Positions 54,124 through 63,177 of a stretch of 63,177 bases of DNA are shown here, in pieces. A model generated the notes under the pieces. The model was not told the DNA's origin and ran no database searches. It was given only the letters and a program-made list of their open reading frames with translations. The DNA comes from a bacterium (GTDB lineage Archaea > Micrarchaeota > Micrarchaeia > Micrarchaeales > CABMGC01), in the NCBI GenBank assembly GCA_021829835.1, contig JAKBPE010000006.1, positions 1-63,177 on the forward strand, written 5' to 3'. Each line of letters begins with the position of its first letter. Within the stretch, counting starts at the first letter, position 1. A program made the position numbers and the translations under genes.

Positions 54124-55587
54124 TTACTCAATCTTTCCGCTTTCCTTAGTGTATAATATTATGTCAGGATGCTTGCGTTGCATCTGGTTTGCCCTGACTC
54201 CATAGATTGCCTTCACTCCTTTCTGCAAAGAGAGATCGACAAGCCTTTGCGTTATGACGCCATCAAGTACAACTGCATAGCAATCGCCTGCTGATTGGAC
54301 TGCCTGCAGGAGCTCTCTTATTGGCATCTCCTTAATCATATTTCCTGACGCATCATACATCCTGCTCCTCAGAGTTCCTGATAACTCCTCAAGGCTCTGT
54401 CCTAATTGATCGTAGAACATGCTTTCAAGTACTGGCTTTGCCTTTGCGTTCTGCGAGCCTGAAAATACTTCTTGTTTGGCTTCAGTCTGAGAAGGAAGGC
54501 TCTGCTTAGGCTCCGCCTCCTGCTGAATCTCCGGCTTAGGCTCTATTCTAGCTTCCTGCATGGCCGCCTGCACCTCCTGCTGCTCGAGAGGAACTCTCTC
54601 CTTCTGCCTCTGCTGTCCAGGATACTGATGTACATTGCGCTCATCCTGCTGAGCATAATTGTTCTGGTAGCGATCCCTGTCACCACGTTGTTCATTTCTC
54701 TGGTTTCCCTGGCTAGATCCTGAAGGGCTTCCCTGCGGCATCTGGAATCTTCCTCTTGAGCTGCCCTGGTATTGATCCAAAGGAACCTTGGCCCTCATGG
54801 ACTTTATGATCTCTTTTCTTGTTAGATCTTCTACTTCTTTGCCATCAGGAGCCCTGCAGACAAAATCCACTTCGGCAACACTGACCAGATTCCTCAATAT
54901 AAGATCTCCTCCCCTGTCTCCGTCAAGGAAAATGGTTGTCTCCTTCTCTCGGCATAGATCTATTATGGTCTTGGAGACCTGTGAAGCTCCTCCAACCGCT
55001 ATGGCATTTGTAATGTCATTCCTAAGCAGGTTTAGGACATCTGCCCTTCCCTCTACTATTATGACTTCTGGGGACTTTCCAACATCAGGTCCTGCAGGAA
55101 GGTTGTCACTACCATAGGTAGATATCTCGCTTACTCGAACTTCAGACTGCACCATTTCAGAGAGCTCCCTGCTGTCAGGTATGTCTGTGTTGAGAAGCAG
55201 CTTGACAAGCTCCTTTGCCCTGTCGAGTATCTTCCTTCTCTTCTCTGACCTGGTGTCCTCTACCTTGTCTACCTTGAAATCTGCTTCATAAGGGCCTACT
55301 CTGTCCACTGACTCTATCGCAGCTGCAAGTATGCATGTCTCTATCCTGTCAAGGGATGCCGGCAGGAGCAGTTTTCCATAGCTTCTCCCCTGATTCTGTG
55401 AGAGTTCTATCTCAATCCTGCCGATCTTTCCTCCTTTCTGGAGTTCCCTAAGGTCCAAATCGTCTCCGAGAAGGCCTTCAGTCTGTCCGAAAACAGCACC
55501 TATTATATCAGGCTTGTCTACCATCCCGTTGATGTTAAACCTTGCCTCTACCATGTATTTTACTATATCTAAATAAGTTTTTGCCAT
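54124..55587 (-). CDS. dnaG: Archaeal DnaG-like primase
   Basis: About 487 residues from ATG 55587 (MAKTYLDIVKYMVEA). The N-terminal archaeal DnaG domain is followed by a TOPRIM domain (VIIVEGRADVLNLL, then FLDGDRGGD). A Gln/Arg-rich low-complexity linker follows (about residues 290-390), then the conserved C-terminal domain (AVVLDGVITQRLVD). Archaeal DnaG works with the exosome and can prime DNA. The long Gln-rich linker is notable but within family variation. Confidence 0.93.
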   Translation of the reverse strand: MAKTYLDIVKYMVEARFNINGMVDKPDIIGAVFGQTEGLLGDDLDLRELQKGGKIGRIEIELSQNQGRSYGKLLLPASLDRIETCILAAAIESVDRVGPYEADFKVDKVEDTRSEKRRKILDRAKELVKLLLNTDIPDSRELSEMVQSEVRVSEISTYGSDNLPAGPDVGKSPEVIIVEGRADVLNLLRNDITNAIAVGGASQVSKTIIDLCREKETTIFLDGDRGGDLILRNLVSVAEVDFVCRAPDGKEVEDLTRKEIIKSMRAKVPLDQYQGSSRGRFQMPQGSPSGSSQGNQRNEQRGDRDRYQNNYAQQDERNVHQYPGQQRQKERVPLEQQEVQAAMQEARIEPKPEIQQEAEPKQSLPSQTEAKQEVFSGSQNAKAKPVLESMFYDQLGQSLEELSGTLRSRMYDASGNMIKEMPIRELLQAVQSAGDCYAVVLDGVITQRLVDLSLQKGVKAIYGVRANQMQRKHPDIILYTKESGKIE

Positions 55588-56185
55588 TATATTCACCTGT
55601 CCTGGAACACATCTCTATTTGAGCTGTGCGATACGGACATCTCTCTACCAGTGGCCTCAATGCAGAAATCTGCAAAGGCATACCAGCATATCTCTCCTTT
55701 TTTTGGAGAACTTTTTAAGAAAAAGCCACATCTACATGCGAGGTCTCTGTATTAGGTACCCCATCACATGAAAATTTATACGAGCGTGAAAAACCATACG
55801 AATACCTTGATGTTAATGCAACTGTTTCTTATGATAATATATTCTAGCTATGTATTTATTAATATATATGTAGATGGGCGTTTCATGCCACATGGAAGAG
55901 TGCAATTCTAAAAGATCGCTATAGAACTACAGATCCTGAAAATGCTGGAGGTAAGACTGGAAATCTGCATCTTAAGCAGTCTTTTTGCTATTCTTCTATA
56001 GGATTGCCTAAAACCTGTGTAATCTGCCTATTTTGGATAATCCCGGTTTACGCATATGGTATGCCGCGATTCCCAAAGTATTTAAATGTTTAATACTATA
56101 AAATATGGCTTATTCGAAGTAACCTAGAGCCCGAATCAAAGGGCATAGGCAATGCTTTCTGAAATATTATAAAGTTGGTCTGACT
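55588..56185. other. 600-bp intergenic region
   Basis: Lies between divergent dnaG and rpoK. It contains the dnaG promoter region and AT-rich stretches. A TATA-like TATTTAAATG (about 56078) lies roughly 100 bp before rpoK. I see no gene or RNA that I can name. Confidence 0.4.
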
Positions 56186-56362
56186 ATGGAATATACACGA
56201 TTTGAGAAGGCAAGGATCATAGGAGCAAGGGCTCTGCAATTGGCTTATGGGGCTCCGCCTCTGGTCAAGGTGCCTGAAGGAATGCATGATCCTATAGCAT
56301 TGGCAGAACTTGAGTTCAGTGAAGATGTCATACCTATAGTGGTAATTAAAAGCGAAAAATAG
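56186..56362 (+). CDS. rpoK: DNA-directed RNA polymerase subunit K (Rpo6)
   Basis: 58 residues, too short for many callers: YTRFEKARIIGARALQLAYG, the universally conserved omega/RPB6/RpoK motif, followed by GAPPLV and a short acidic tail. Complete for an archaeal RpoK. The geranylgeranyl reductase starts 13 bp downstream. Confidence 0.93.
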   Translation: MEYTRFEKARIIGARALQLAYGAPPLVKVPEGMHDPIALAELEFSEDVIPIVVIKSEK

Positions 56363-56375
56363 TCAGGGTTTTTTC

Positions 56376-57815
56376 TTGGAAGAAAAATATGATATTATAG
56401 TTGCAGGAGCAGGGATGTCAGGTGCACTGGCTGCATCTGCGGCGGCGAAGAAAGGCGCCAAGGTAGTCCTTCTAGACAGAAATGACTTTACGGAAGCAGG
56501 CAAAAAGACGAACTGGGGCTGGGTATGCGGAGACGCTGTGGCAAAGAGCCATACTGATTTCATAACTGAGAGAATAGGCCTAAGGTTCGGCGAGCCTGAG
56601 ATAGACTTAAAGGTAGACGGCGTATATGCATTGAGCCCTGACCTTCAGCATAAATTCATCTTTGACGGCGAAGGCTACACTCTTGACAGGCCAAAATTCG
56701 CAAAGAAGCTTGTCGAATACGCAAAAAAGCACGGCGTCGAGTATGTAACAAAGTTTGAGGTTGAAGGTCCTATAATAGAAGACGGCAAGATTGTCGGAAT
56801 ATTTGGAAGGGACGAGAACCATAAGCAGACTCATATAAGGGCAAACATTGTCATAGATGCTCTTGGAGTAGCAAGCACCCTCAGGAGAAAGCTTCCTGAA
56901 AATAATTATATAGGGAAGAGTGTAAGCACTGACGACATTGAATCTACTGGAAGGTACATAATGAAGGTAGAGCTGGATGGCGCAGACCTCAAGTATTATG
57001 ACCCTAAAAACGCACTTATACATCTAAACCAGGAGATGGCTCCAGGAGGCTATGGCTGGGTATTTCCAAAAAAGAATGGAAGGATAAACATAGGTCTAGG
57101 CGTAGAGAAGAAGAGCCTTGAGATAAGGAACGAAAAAACAGGGAAGAAGGATACGCTGCACAGCCTGATAGATGATTATGTAAAATGGAACCCACTGATA
57201 AAATCATGGGATTTAGATACTACTGACAACAACGGCAAAGGATACTGGTCTGTAACCGTAAGAAGGCAGCAGGACAGCCTTGTATATCCGGGCTACATGG
57301 GCGCAGGAGACAGCATGGCAATGCCAAACCCGATAAGCGCAGGAGGTATCGGCCCGGCAATGGTTGCAGGAATACTCGCAGGAGAGGTAGCCGGAGACGC
57401 TGTGGCAGAAAAGAATTTCGGAATGGATTACCTATGGAGATACAATGTCAGCTACAATGAGCTCTATGGAAATAAGACTGCAGGCCTTGAAGTCTTCAGG
57501 ATATACCTTCAGTCATTAAACAACGACCTGATAAACTACGGAATGGCACACTTCATAACAGAGGAGGAAGCTGTAGAGATAAGCTATGGCAGAGTGCCAA
57601 ACCTCACTATAGCGAGCACATTCAACAAGATACTAAGCGGGATATCCAACATAAATGCCTTCAAGAACCTTATCTATACTGTAAACACAATGAAGAAGCT
57701 GAATGGGCATTATGCAAAGTATCCAAAGGATCCAAAAGGCTTTGAGGCATGGAAGGAGATAGTCGAGAAAGAGATACATGCCGCAAAGGAGAGATTCAAG
57801 CCGAACCCTATCTGA
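56376..57815 (+). CDS. Geranylgeranyl reductase family flavoprotein
   Basis: A 479-residue FAD enzyme. The dinucleotide motif DIIVAGAGMSGALAA is at the N-terminus, PFxxC-type region WGWVCGDAVAKSH, GYGWVFPKKNGRINIGLG, and GDSMAMPNPISAGGIGPAM for the FAD ribityl site. It saturates archaeal lipid isoprenoid chains (digeranylgeranylglycerophospholipid reductase type), linking to the mevalonate genes. It starts with TTG 56376; no ATG is available. Confidence 0.88.
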   Translation: MEEKYDIIVAGAGMSGALAASAAAKKGAKVVLLDRNDFTEAGKKTNWGWVCGDAVAKSHTDFITERIGLRFGEPEIDLKVDGVYALSPDLQHKFIFDGEGYTLDRPKFAKKLVEYAKKHGVEYVTKFEVEGPIIEDGKIVGIFGRDENHKQTHIRANIVIDALGVASTLRRKLPENNYIGKSVSTDDIESTGRYIMKVELDGADLKYYDPKNALIHLNQEMAPGGYGWVFPKKNGRINIGLGVEKKSLEIRNEKTGKKDTLHSLIDDYVKWNPLIKSWDLDTTDNNGKGYWSVTVRRQQDSLVYPGYMGAGDSMAMPNPISAGGIGPAMVAGILAGEVAGDAVAEKNFGMDYLWRYNVSYNELYGNKTAGLEVFRIYLQSLNNDLINYGMAHFITEEEAVEISYGRVPNLTIASTFNKILSGISNINAFKNLIYTVNTMKKLNGHYAKYPKDPKGFEAWKEIVEKEIHAAKERFKPNPI

Positions 57816-57857
57816 AGGCTTTACCGGCTCAAAACACAACATAGGCAGAAGCCAAGC

Positions 57858-58580
57858 CTATGGCTTGGTTCTTTTTATGGATTTTCCATCAAGCCCGTAC
57901 AGCTTAGCAGATTCTATATCGAATATCTTATGCTTAAGCATAGGCGAGAAATCCCCTGAAGATATGATATCAGAACCGGTAAGCATGCTGTTGAATGCAG
58001 GAAGTATGACAAGCCTTGAATTCTTCCTGTAAGCCTTGTATTCTTCTGGCATTCCTCTTCCGGGCTTCAAGACTGCATATACCTTTTCAAGCCTTCCCCT
58101 GATCTCGGTTGCAGGGTGCGAATGCCCTGTTATTATGTACTTCTTCATGACTGCCTCATTCGAAGGAAGCGAGTGGCCATGCATCAGGGCAGCATCTTTA
58201 AGCAGTATTTCGCGGCTTATCTCAGCCTCTGCAGCGGAGTTTTTAACTATCTCATCTATCCTCGAATCGTGATTGCCTTTTGCAATGAGAATTCTTATCC
58301 CCCGCATAGCGTAAAAGAATTCCAGGAGCGCTGCATATTCTGCCTTTTCAGGATAGCCTATGCTCTCCTTGATGTCACCAAGAAGTGCAAGGGTATCTGC
58401 TCTGTATTCAGAGCAGAGAGAGAGAAGATCTCTAGACATCTTAGCAGTAGCATCGGGCAGATACACTCCATCTTTCATGAGTTTGAGGTCCCTGCCTATA
58501 TGGAGATCACCAACGGCAATTATCCTCTCCTCTTCCAGAAACACGCCTGCAAGCTTTTTTGTGAAGATCAAGCCTTTCAT
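57858..58580 (-). CDS. Calcineurin-like (Icc-type) metallophosphoesterase
   Basis: A 240-residue protein with the five metallophosphoesterase motifs: VGDLHIG, LLGDIKES, AKGNHDSRI, MHGHSLP and ITGHSHP. All metal ligands are present. This is the archaeal ICC-like phosphoesterase group; the substrate is unknown. Convergent with the reductase. Confidence 0.85.
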   Translation of the reverse strand: MKGLIFTKKLAGVFLEEERIIAVGDLHIGRDLKLMKDGVYLPDATAKMSRDLLSLCSEYRADTLALLGDIKESIGYPEKAEYAALLEFFYAMRGIRILIAKGNHDSRIDEIVKNSAAEAEISREILLKDAALMHGHSLPSNEAVMKKYIITGHSHPATEIRGRLEKVYAVLKPGRGMPEEYKAYRKNSRLVILPAFNSMLTGSDIISSGDFSPMLKHKIFDIESAKLYGLDGKSIKRTKP

Positions 58581-58690
58581 AATACAACTCTGGGATATTA
58601 TTCTGCGTGAAGAGTAAGCCTATGCAGATCCATATGATTCGGTATTAGTTTCTTCACTGCTCAAATCTTTATACCTGATTCAAATTAGGT

Positions 58691-59128
58691 CTAATGCCTT
58701 TTTAGTATGTCTAATTCCATTTTCAGCATATTATCAGCAATCATCATCTCCATTGCTATTATGCCTGTTCCAACTGCAATTGAATACATGCCAAAAGACG
58801 AGCATGTTTTGTTCATCTCATTCATCATTCTAAAAATGGCTTCTAATTCCGGATACCTAAAATTCAAACCTATCTTCCTTGAATCATGGGAGCCATTATC
58901 AATGATTCTGTCCAATCTCTCTACACTTTCTTCGTCTCCAAGATATCCATATCTATCTCTGGCCTGTTTAAGCATAAAGGACTTCAATTCAGGGGCTATA
59001 CCTGGTTTAGCAAGCGCATCATGTTCCAGTTTTCTTGCAAGCCTTAAAATAGATTCATGATTATCCCCAGAATTTCTCCCAGAATCTCTCCTGTTGCCAC
59101 TGTAAAACATCTCTGCATGCATCAACAT
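58691..59128 (-). CDS. Hypothetical protein
   Basis: A 145-residue protein: Arg/Glu-rich N-terminal helices (NHESILRLARKLEHDALAK) and a C-terminal hydrophobic segment (SIAVGTGIIAMEMMIADN) near residues 115-135. No family recognised. Confidence 0.55.
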   Translation of the reverse strand: MLMHAEMFYSGNRRDSGRNSGDNHESILRLARKLEHDALAKPGIAPELKSFMLKQARDRYGYLGDEESVERLDRIIDNGSHDSRKIGLNFRYPELEAIFRMMNEMNKTCSSFGMYSIAVGTGIIAMEMMIADNMLKMELDILKRH

Positions 59129-59361
59129 ACAGCCCCATTCCTACAAATGCACATCCCATCCCCAATCCTTCTAACAAGTAAAAGGTTAAATGGCTTTTGT
59201 ACTGTTCAACATTTCAGTATTGCCCAACATCTACGAAAAGGGCAAGTCAATCTCACCCAATCCAAGACGAATAATGAAATCTAGCAGCGCTTCAATATGT
59301 TTTATCCTGCCTTCAGACAGAAGATGACTCAGATAGAATAATCTTTCCCGCATTCCAACAA

Positions 59362-59964
59362 CTACCAGGAATCTTCCTTTCCAAGCTGTTGTTGGTAATT
59401 TACCGGAGTCTCATTCTTTTTATCTGCAGGCTGCTTTGCGGCATTCTGCATGGTAGTGGCTTTGTGCAGTTCATTCAAGGCCATTTCAGATCTTTTTGTG
59501 TTGGCATCCTCATCCAAGCTTTCCTTTGCATTAGTAGAAGATATGACAGCATCCTGCGCCTTACTCCTCTCTTCTATCAATCTGCCTATTTCTGTTATGA
59601 CTCTCAGTGCATCATTTATCCATATCCCGCTTAGATCCCACTCATAATCTACCTGTGGGGTGGGTTCTACAAAACCCAGCAGCCTGAGCCTCGCAGTTCC
59701 GAATATACGGCCCCTTCCCAGTGCCACGCTCTTAATGTTAACATGTTGTACTACATTTATCTCGGTAGGGCTTATCAGGTTAATGTTTGTGTACAATCCC
59801 CAGAAAGAATGGTGAATAATCACCACCCGCCTATCGGTCAAAACCAAAGCACTAGGAGACAACGAATGCCAAAGGCTCTGTTTTATGATCAGTATAATAG
59901 TCTCGCTAGGGCTGATCACTGTCTTCATTTCTTCCCTTATACGCAGTCTTATGCTGAACATCAT
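59362..59964 (-). CDS. PH-like (bacterial PH domain) protein
   Basis: A 200-residue protein. SPSALVLTDRRVVIIHH then INLISPTEINVVQHVNIKSVALGRGRIFGTARLRL fits the short beta-barrel of bacterial-type PH domains that bind membranes or partners. A charged, Gln/Asn-rich tail follows (150-200). No membrane helix. First of three minus-strand neighbours with membrane themes. Confidence 0.55.
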   Translation of the reverse strand: MMFSIRLRIREEMKTVISPSETIILIIKQSLWHSLSPSALVLTDRRVVIIHHSFWGLYTNINLISPTEINVVQHVNIKSVALGRGRIFGTARLRLLGFVEPTPQVDYEWDLSGIWINDALRVITEIGRLIEERSKAQDAVISSTNAKESLDEDANTKRSEMALNELHKATTMQNAAKQPADKKNETPVNYQQQLGKEDSW

Positions 59965-60070
59965 ATCACTTAACCTATTTCTTAGATGCGAACAACTATG
60001 CCGGATAATATGCAGGGCATCTAACTTCTGTTACAGATGCCTCTGCTTATCTTATCTCTGCCAATCTCAA

Positions 60071-60352
60071 TCAAATCGAAATGCCGAACATCTTCAGAAG
60101 TATTATTACCGCAGCAGCAGGAAGCCCGAATATTGCGATCACAATCCATGTAATCCAATCGTAAGTTATGCCCAGCGCGAAGAGGCTGTTTGCAAGCCAT
60201 ATTGCAATCAAACCCAGTATACTGTTCAATATTAAGCCCAGAATGATGCTTCCGAACTTAAGCACTACAAACAGTATGAGAAAAATCGCAGCCACCATAA
60301 CAATAACTGAGAGTAGCCCTCCTGCAAAAATACCCAATAAAATATCTAACAT
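60071..60352 (-). CDS. BofA-like membrane protein, copy 2
   Basis: A 93-residue protein with three hydrophobic stretches, ending in LIAIWLANSLFALGITYDWITWIVIAIFGLP...LLKMFGI. The N-x-LF-x-LGI-x-Y-x...GLP pattern is that of the BofA family (pro-sigmaK processing inhibitor). Nine bp downstream of a paralogue at 60362, so a tandem duplication. Confidence 0.6.
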   Translation of the reverse strand: MLDILLGIFAGGLLSVIVMVAAIFLILFVVLKFGSIILGLILNSILGLIAIWLANSLFALGITYDWITWIVIAIFGLPAAAVIILLKMFGISI

Positions 60353-60361
60353 GTTATCACA

Positions 60362-60658
60362 TCATCCTCTGCTCCTGTATGCCACTTTCCTGGAATTTAC
60401 ACCCAGCAGATTTAGTATTATCAATATACAGACCGCAAACACTCCAAATATTGCAACAAAGACCAACACCAGCAAGTCGTACTCAATCCCAAGACCGAAA
60501 ACCGCATTTACAACGAATATCAAGATGAATCCTATAACTGTGTTAATCAGAAGGGAATAAATCAGGCTTCCGGTAAGCGGAAGCACAAATGCCAGTATAA
60601 ACAAAATCAGCAATAATGCCAAGAATAATCCTATCCAGTGCCCGTTTCTATTTTTCAT
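60362..60658 (-). CDS. BofA-like membrane protein, copy 1
   Basis: 98 residues: two N-terminal hydrophobic helices, then IFVVNAVFGLGIEYDLLVLVFVAIFGVFAVCILIILNLLGV. The same BofA-like C-terminal pattern as the following gene. In Bacillus BofA restrains an intramembrane protease; its role in archaea is unknown. Confidence 0.6.
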   Translation of the reverse strand: MKNRNGHWIGLFLALLLILFILAFVLPLTGSLIYSLLINTVIGFILIFVVNAVFGLGIEYDLLVLVFVAIFGVFAVCILIILNLLGVNSRKVAYRSRG

Positions 60659-60816
60659 CCAATCACATTTACCAATACGATCTACCGATCTTCCTTAAGT
60701 CCTTCCTTAATCTCTCTCAGGCAAATATCCTTCTGGCTTGGGACTCAAATCCTTCAATAACAAGAATGCTATCCGGATTTCTTCCCAAACCAGTATGTGC
60801 CCCTCCACACAACTAC

Positions 60817-61284
60817 TCACTTGCTGTCTGCCCTGGTATTGTTTCTGCGCTTAGAAGGTATCCTGTTCGCCCCGCTTTGGCTCTGGACTCCGTCTGCCTT
60901 GAACATGCCTCTTTTTGCAGGCTCAAACAGCCCTATGGAATTTCCTTCCGGATCTCTTCCTACAGCAGTAAATCCATGGCCTACTACCTCCTTCTTTCCC
61001 ACTGTTATATATCCTCCATTTTTTTCCACTTCAGCAATCGATTCATCAATGTCCGGGGTACTGATATAATTGACAGGCGTCTGCCTCCTGCTTCCTTTCT
61101 TATACAAGCCGCCATTGACTCCGGGAAGATGCCTTGTTCCGGTGGTTATGTTCCAGTACTGCATATTCTGCTCAGCCGCGTTCTTAAACTTCCATCCAAA
61201 TACATTGGCGTAGAAATTCCTCAGCCTTTCGGGATCCTTTGCAGGAATCTCGAAATGGGATATCTCGTGTGTTGCGTGTTTCAT
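60817..61284 (-). CDS. Glyoxalase/VOC-superfamily protein
   Basis: A 155-residue VOC protein: ISHFEIPAKDPERLRNFYANVFGWKF, TPVNYISTPDIDESIAEVEKNGG and FTAVGRDPEGNSIGLFEP, the paired beta-alpha-beta modules with metal-ligand positions His and Glu. A basic tail follows. Small-molecule substrate unknown. It is divergent from the winged-helix regulator at 61437. Confidence 0.85.
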   Translation of the reverse strand: MKHATHEISHFEIPAKDPERLRNFYANVFGWKFKNAAEQNMQYWNITTGTRHLPGVNGGLYKKGSRRQTPVNYISTPDIDESIAEVEKNGGYITVGKKEVVGHGFTAVGRDPEGNSIGLFEPAKRGMFKADGVQSQSGANRIPSKRRNNTRADSK

Positions 61285-61302
61285 ATTATCAATCCTTTTT
61301 CA

Positions 61303-61360
61303 ATTAGTATATACTTGTTTATTAGTATATATAATACTTTGCTAATTTATATAATACTTT
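61303..61360. promoter_or_regulatory. Repeated AT-rich operator between the VOC gene and its regulator
   Basis: TATATAATACTTT occurs at 61328-61340 and again at 61348-61360 (20 bp apart, two helical turns). ATTAGTATATA occurs at 61303-61313 and 61321-61331. Located in the divergent promoter region. Confidence 0.45.
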
Positions 61361-61436
61361 AGAATCTAAAGTAAAGCATACAAAAGGCTATATATGAGAG
61401 GGTACAACTGGATAATCATAAACCAAGGCGAAACAA

Positions 61437-61721
61437 ATGTTAGTAAGGGGCACTATAGAAATGTTGCAGATGGCAAGCGGCAGCCATCCGAAGTCATTTA
61501 ATGATTTTATCAAAATCTCGATAAGGAAGAAGCGCCTAAGCTCTACAACAGTCTCAAAAAGGCTTAAGGAGCTTATAGCAGCCAACATGCTGGAAGAAGT
61601 CATAACAAGATCAAAGACAGGAAGGCGCGTGATAGCTTACAAGACAACTGAAAAAGGCATTAAAGTAATTGAGCACGCAAAGATAATCCAAGACGCATTA
61701 TCTTCTTCCAAAGCCAAATAA
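61437..61721 (+). CDS. Winged-helix transcriptional regulator (HxlR/MarR-like)
   Basis: A 94-residue protein: RGTIEMLQMASGSHPKSFNDF, the recognition region SSTTVSKRLKELIAANMLEEV and wing RSKTGRRVIAYKTTEKG. The order fits HxlR-type regulators, which often control adjacent oxidoreductase or glyoxalase genes, as here. Confidence 0.8.
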   Translation: MLVRGTIEMLQMASGSHPKSFNDFIKISIRKKRLSSTTVSKRLKELIAANMLEEVITRSKTGRRVIAYKTTEKGIKVIEHAKIIQDALSSSKAK

Positions 61722-61941
61722 TCTATGTAGAATCTTGAACTACCGAGACCTAGATAAATCCTGTAACTTAACAAGTCACCATTAACCCTTCAATGTTGTG
61801 CCGTTTCATCGTAGGCAGTAAAACAGGTACAAAGTAACCCTGCTATCGTGCCGAATGAATTGCTCCTACTCCGCCATTTCAAATCACGTGCAAGCTTTAT
61901 ATGTCTGTTAGTATAAAAACCATACATTCATACGTGTGCAA

Positions 61942-63177
61942 ATGAACAAAACAGCAATTATCCTCGGAATAGTATCTATCTTCTTAATCTGCAATATGAT
62001 TCAGGCCCAAGCAACAGCTACTTTAACTGCCACGGCAGATCCTGCCTCAGGAGGCAACATCATCAACGCATCGGGTTCATACACAATCGGAAGCCAGGTA
62101 ACTCTATCAGAAACTACAAATCCCGGATGGTTTTTTGAAGGATGGTTTGGATTAGGAAAAGGAAGCTATACCGGTGGAAACGCAACAGCAAACATAATTA
62201 TAAACGGCACAATCACCGAGACAGCATTATTTAACAATTTTCAAACAAACAAACCAAAGCTAATAGTGATATCAAATCCTCCTGGCGGCGGAGGAGTGGG
62301 CATGGATCTCTACTGTCCTACTGTATCTGTATACAAGCCTACCTCTTCAAATTACTCGGCATCAGAACCTATCGGTACTTTTCTCTCACTCTGCCAGCAA
62401 AATTTTACAGGTTACATATTTAAAAGCTGGACCTGCTCCGGCCAGGGCTGTTCCAACGGCGGCTACTCCGGAAGCAATCCTTCGCCACAAGTAGTATTAA
62501 ATCAAAACATGACAGAAGTTGCAAATTTCCAATCCCTTAAAACCGCAATAATAAAAGTAACCTCAAACCTGCCAGACCCGCAATTCGGTGCAGGCATAAT
62601 GGTATCAAGTTCTCCTGATACTTCATGTTCTCCTTCAGGAGGGCTTTTCATAAGCAATTTTACATTATGCAATCTAGGTTCAACTGTAAGGACAATTGCC
62701 TATACCAATACAGGCTACATCTTCAAGAACTGGACCTGCTCCGGCCCGGGATGCTATTCAGGAACTAATTATACTACACCGAATATTACCATAGAAAACA
62801 ATATCACCGAAACTGCCAACTTCTACATCACTAATGAGCCCTCCCTGATTATAAAATCGACATTAGGCGGCAGGGCAAATGCTGTTCCAATCAACATGCT
62901 ATCCGGCTGCCTTCTAAATTACTCATCTAGTTATGCAATTCTAATTCCTGTAGGAACCCAATATGGGCTTTGCGAGCAAAATCGTACAGGCTACATCTTC
63001 AAGAACTGGACCTGCACCGGCCCGGGCTGTTCCAACGGCGGCTACTCCGGAAGCAATCCTTCTCCTGAAATAATTATGAATAGCAACATTACTGAGACAG
63101 CAAATTTTGTTACGACATCAGAAGAAAGCACTTACAAACCAACATTGTCCATTTTCGCAGATCCTGGAAAAGGAGGA
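61942..63177 (+). CDS. Secreted repeat protein, runs off the right edge
   Basis: 412 residues are visible, with no stop before the window end. Signal peptide (1-23, ending IQAQA). Then at least four InlB-B-like repeat units, the last ones nearly identical: TGYIFKNWTCSGPGC or similar, with paired cysteines and ITETANF closing each unit. The repeats are also similar at DNA level (about 62380, 62710 and 62990). Related in domain type to the surface protein at 6996. Confidence 0.85.
   Translation, partial: MNKTAIILGIVSIFLICNMIQAQATATLTATADPASGGNIINASGSYTIGSQVTLSETTNPGWFFEGWFGLGKGSYTGGNATANIIINGTITETALFNNFQTNKPKLIVISNPPGGGGVGMDLYCPTVSVYKPTSSNYSASEPIGTFLSLCQQNFTGYIFKSWTCSGQGCSNGGYSGSNPSPQVVLNQNMTEVANFQSLKTAIIKVTSNLPDPQFGAGIMVSSSPDTSCSPSGGLFISNFTLCNLGSTVRTIAYTNTGYIFKNWTCSGPGCYSGTNYTTPNITIENNITETANFYITNEPSLIIKSTLGGRANAVPINMLSGCLLNYSSSYAILIPVGTQYGLCEQNRTGYIFKNWTCTGPGCSNGGYSGSNPSPEIIMNSNITETANFVTTSEESTYKPTLSIFADPGKGG

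Overview
The window reads as a chromosome segment of an archaeon. The evidence is archaeal ribosomal stalk genes (L1, P0, P1), RpoK, archaeal DnaG, a family B DNA polymerase, RNase P subunit Rpp21, a geranylgeranyl reductase, type II methionine aminopeptidase, AT-rich TATA-type promoters and very compact spacing. Many N-glycosylation sequons in secreted proteins, several stripped-down proteins, a eukaryote-type mevalonate branch and a copper-export island suggest a small-genome (DPANN, ARMAN/Micrarchaeota-like) acidophile. The lineage and habitat are inferences.

Layout. 1-560: edge of an IS200/IS605-type tnpB. 863-3.7 kb: nitrate/sulfonate/taurine-type ABC importer with its PF09821-type domain as a separate gene. 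4.4-6.8 kb: ribL and the L1-P0-P1 stalk operon. 7-16.7 kb: core genes (surface protein, DJ-1-like protein, Rpp21, degenerate HAD, ZIP, Yip1, MFS, TyrA) and the phosphomevalonate kinase / diphosphomevalonate decarboxylase pair. 17-22 kb: accessory block with a nucleotidyltransferase, an EEP-fold nuclease and a propeller surface protein, ending at tRNA-Arg. 22.3-28.7 kb: core operon polB-adh-map plus ilvE.

28.8-37.1 kb is an island bounded on both sides by dead transposases. It carries one six-gene minus-strand operon: radical SAM enzyme, HAD phosphatase (4-bp overlap), GDP-mannose-3,5-epimerase-like enzyme, processive membrane glycosyltransferase, nucleotidyltransferase and aminoglycoside-kinase-like protein. 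It looks like an undescribed glycan or sugar-modification pathway and is the best candidate for a new system here.

38.05-41.94 kb is a copper island (PadR-TRASH regulator, two mini metal-binding proteins, YHS-CopA ATPase, AbrB/RelE toxin-antitoxin). It is bounded by tRNA-Asn and a 15-bp copy of that tRNA's 3' end. 42-43.8 kb holds hemerythrin, a membrane protein and DUF488. 44.3-53.8 kb is a second, larger integrated element at tRNA-Val, flanked by 139-bp direct repeats differing at two positions, with a third copy of the tRNA-end core inside it. Its cargo is a DUF2283/DUF4258 pair (the latter with an in-frame amber), a GNAT, membrane and surface proteins, a dead IS481-like element and several broken genes. 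No integrase is visible in either element.

53.9-61.7 kb returns to core genes (dnaG, rpoK, geranylgeranyl reductase, phosphoesterase, two BofA-like membrane proteins, a glyoxalase with a divergent winged-helix regulator). The window ends inside a large secreted repeat protein.
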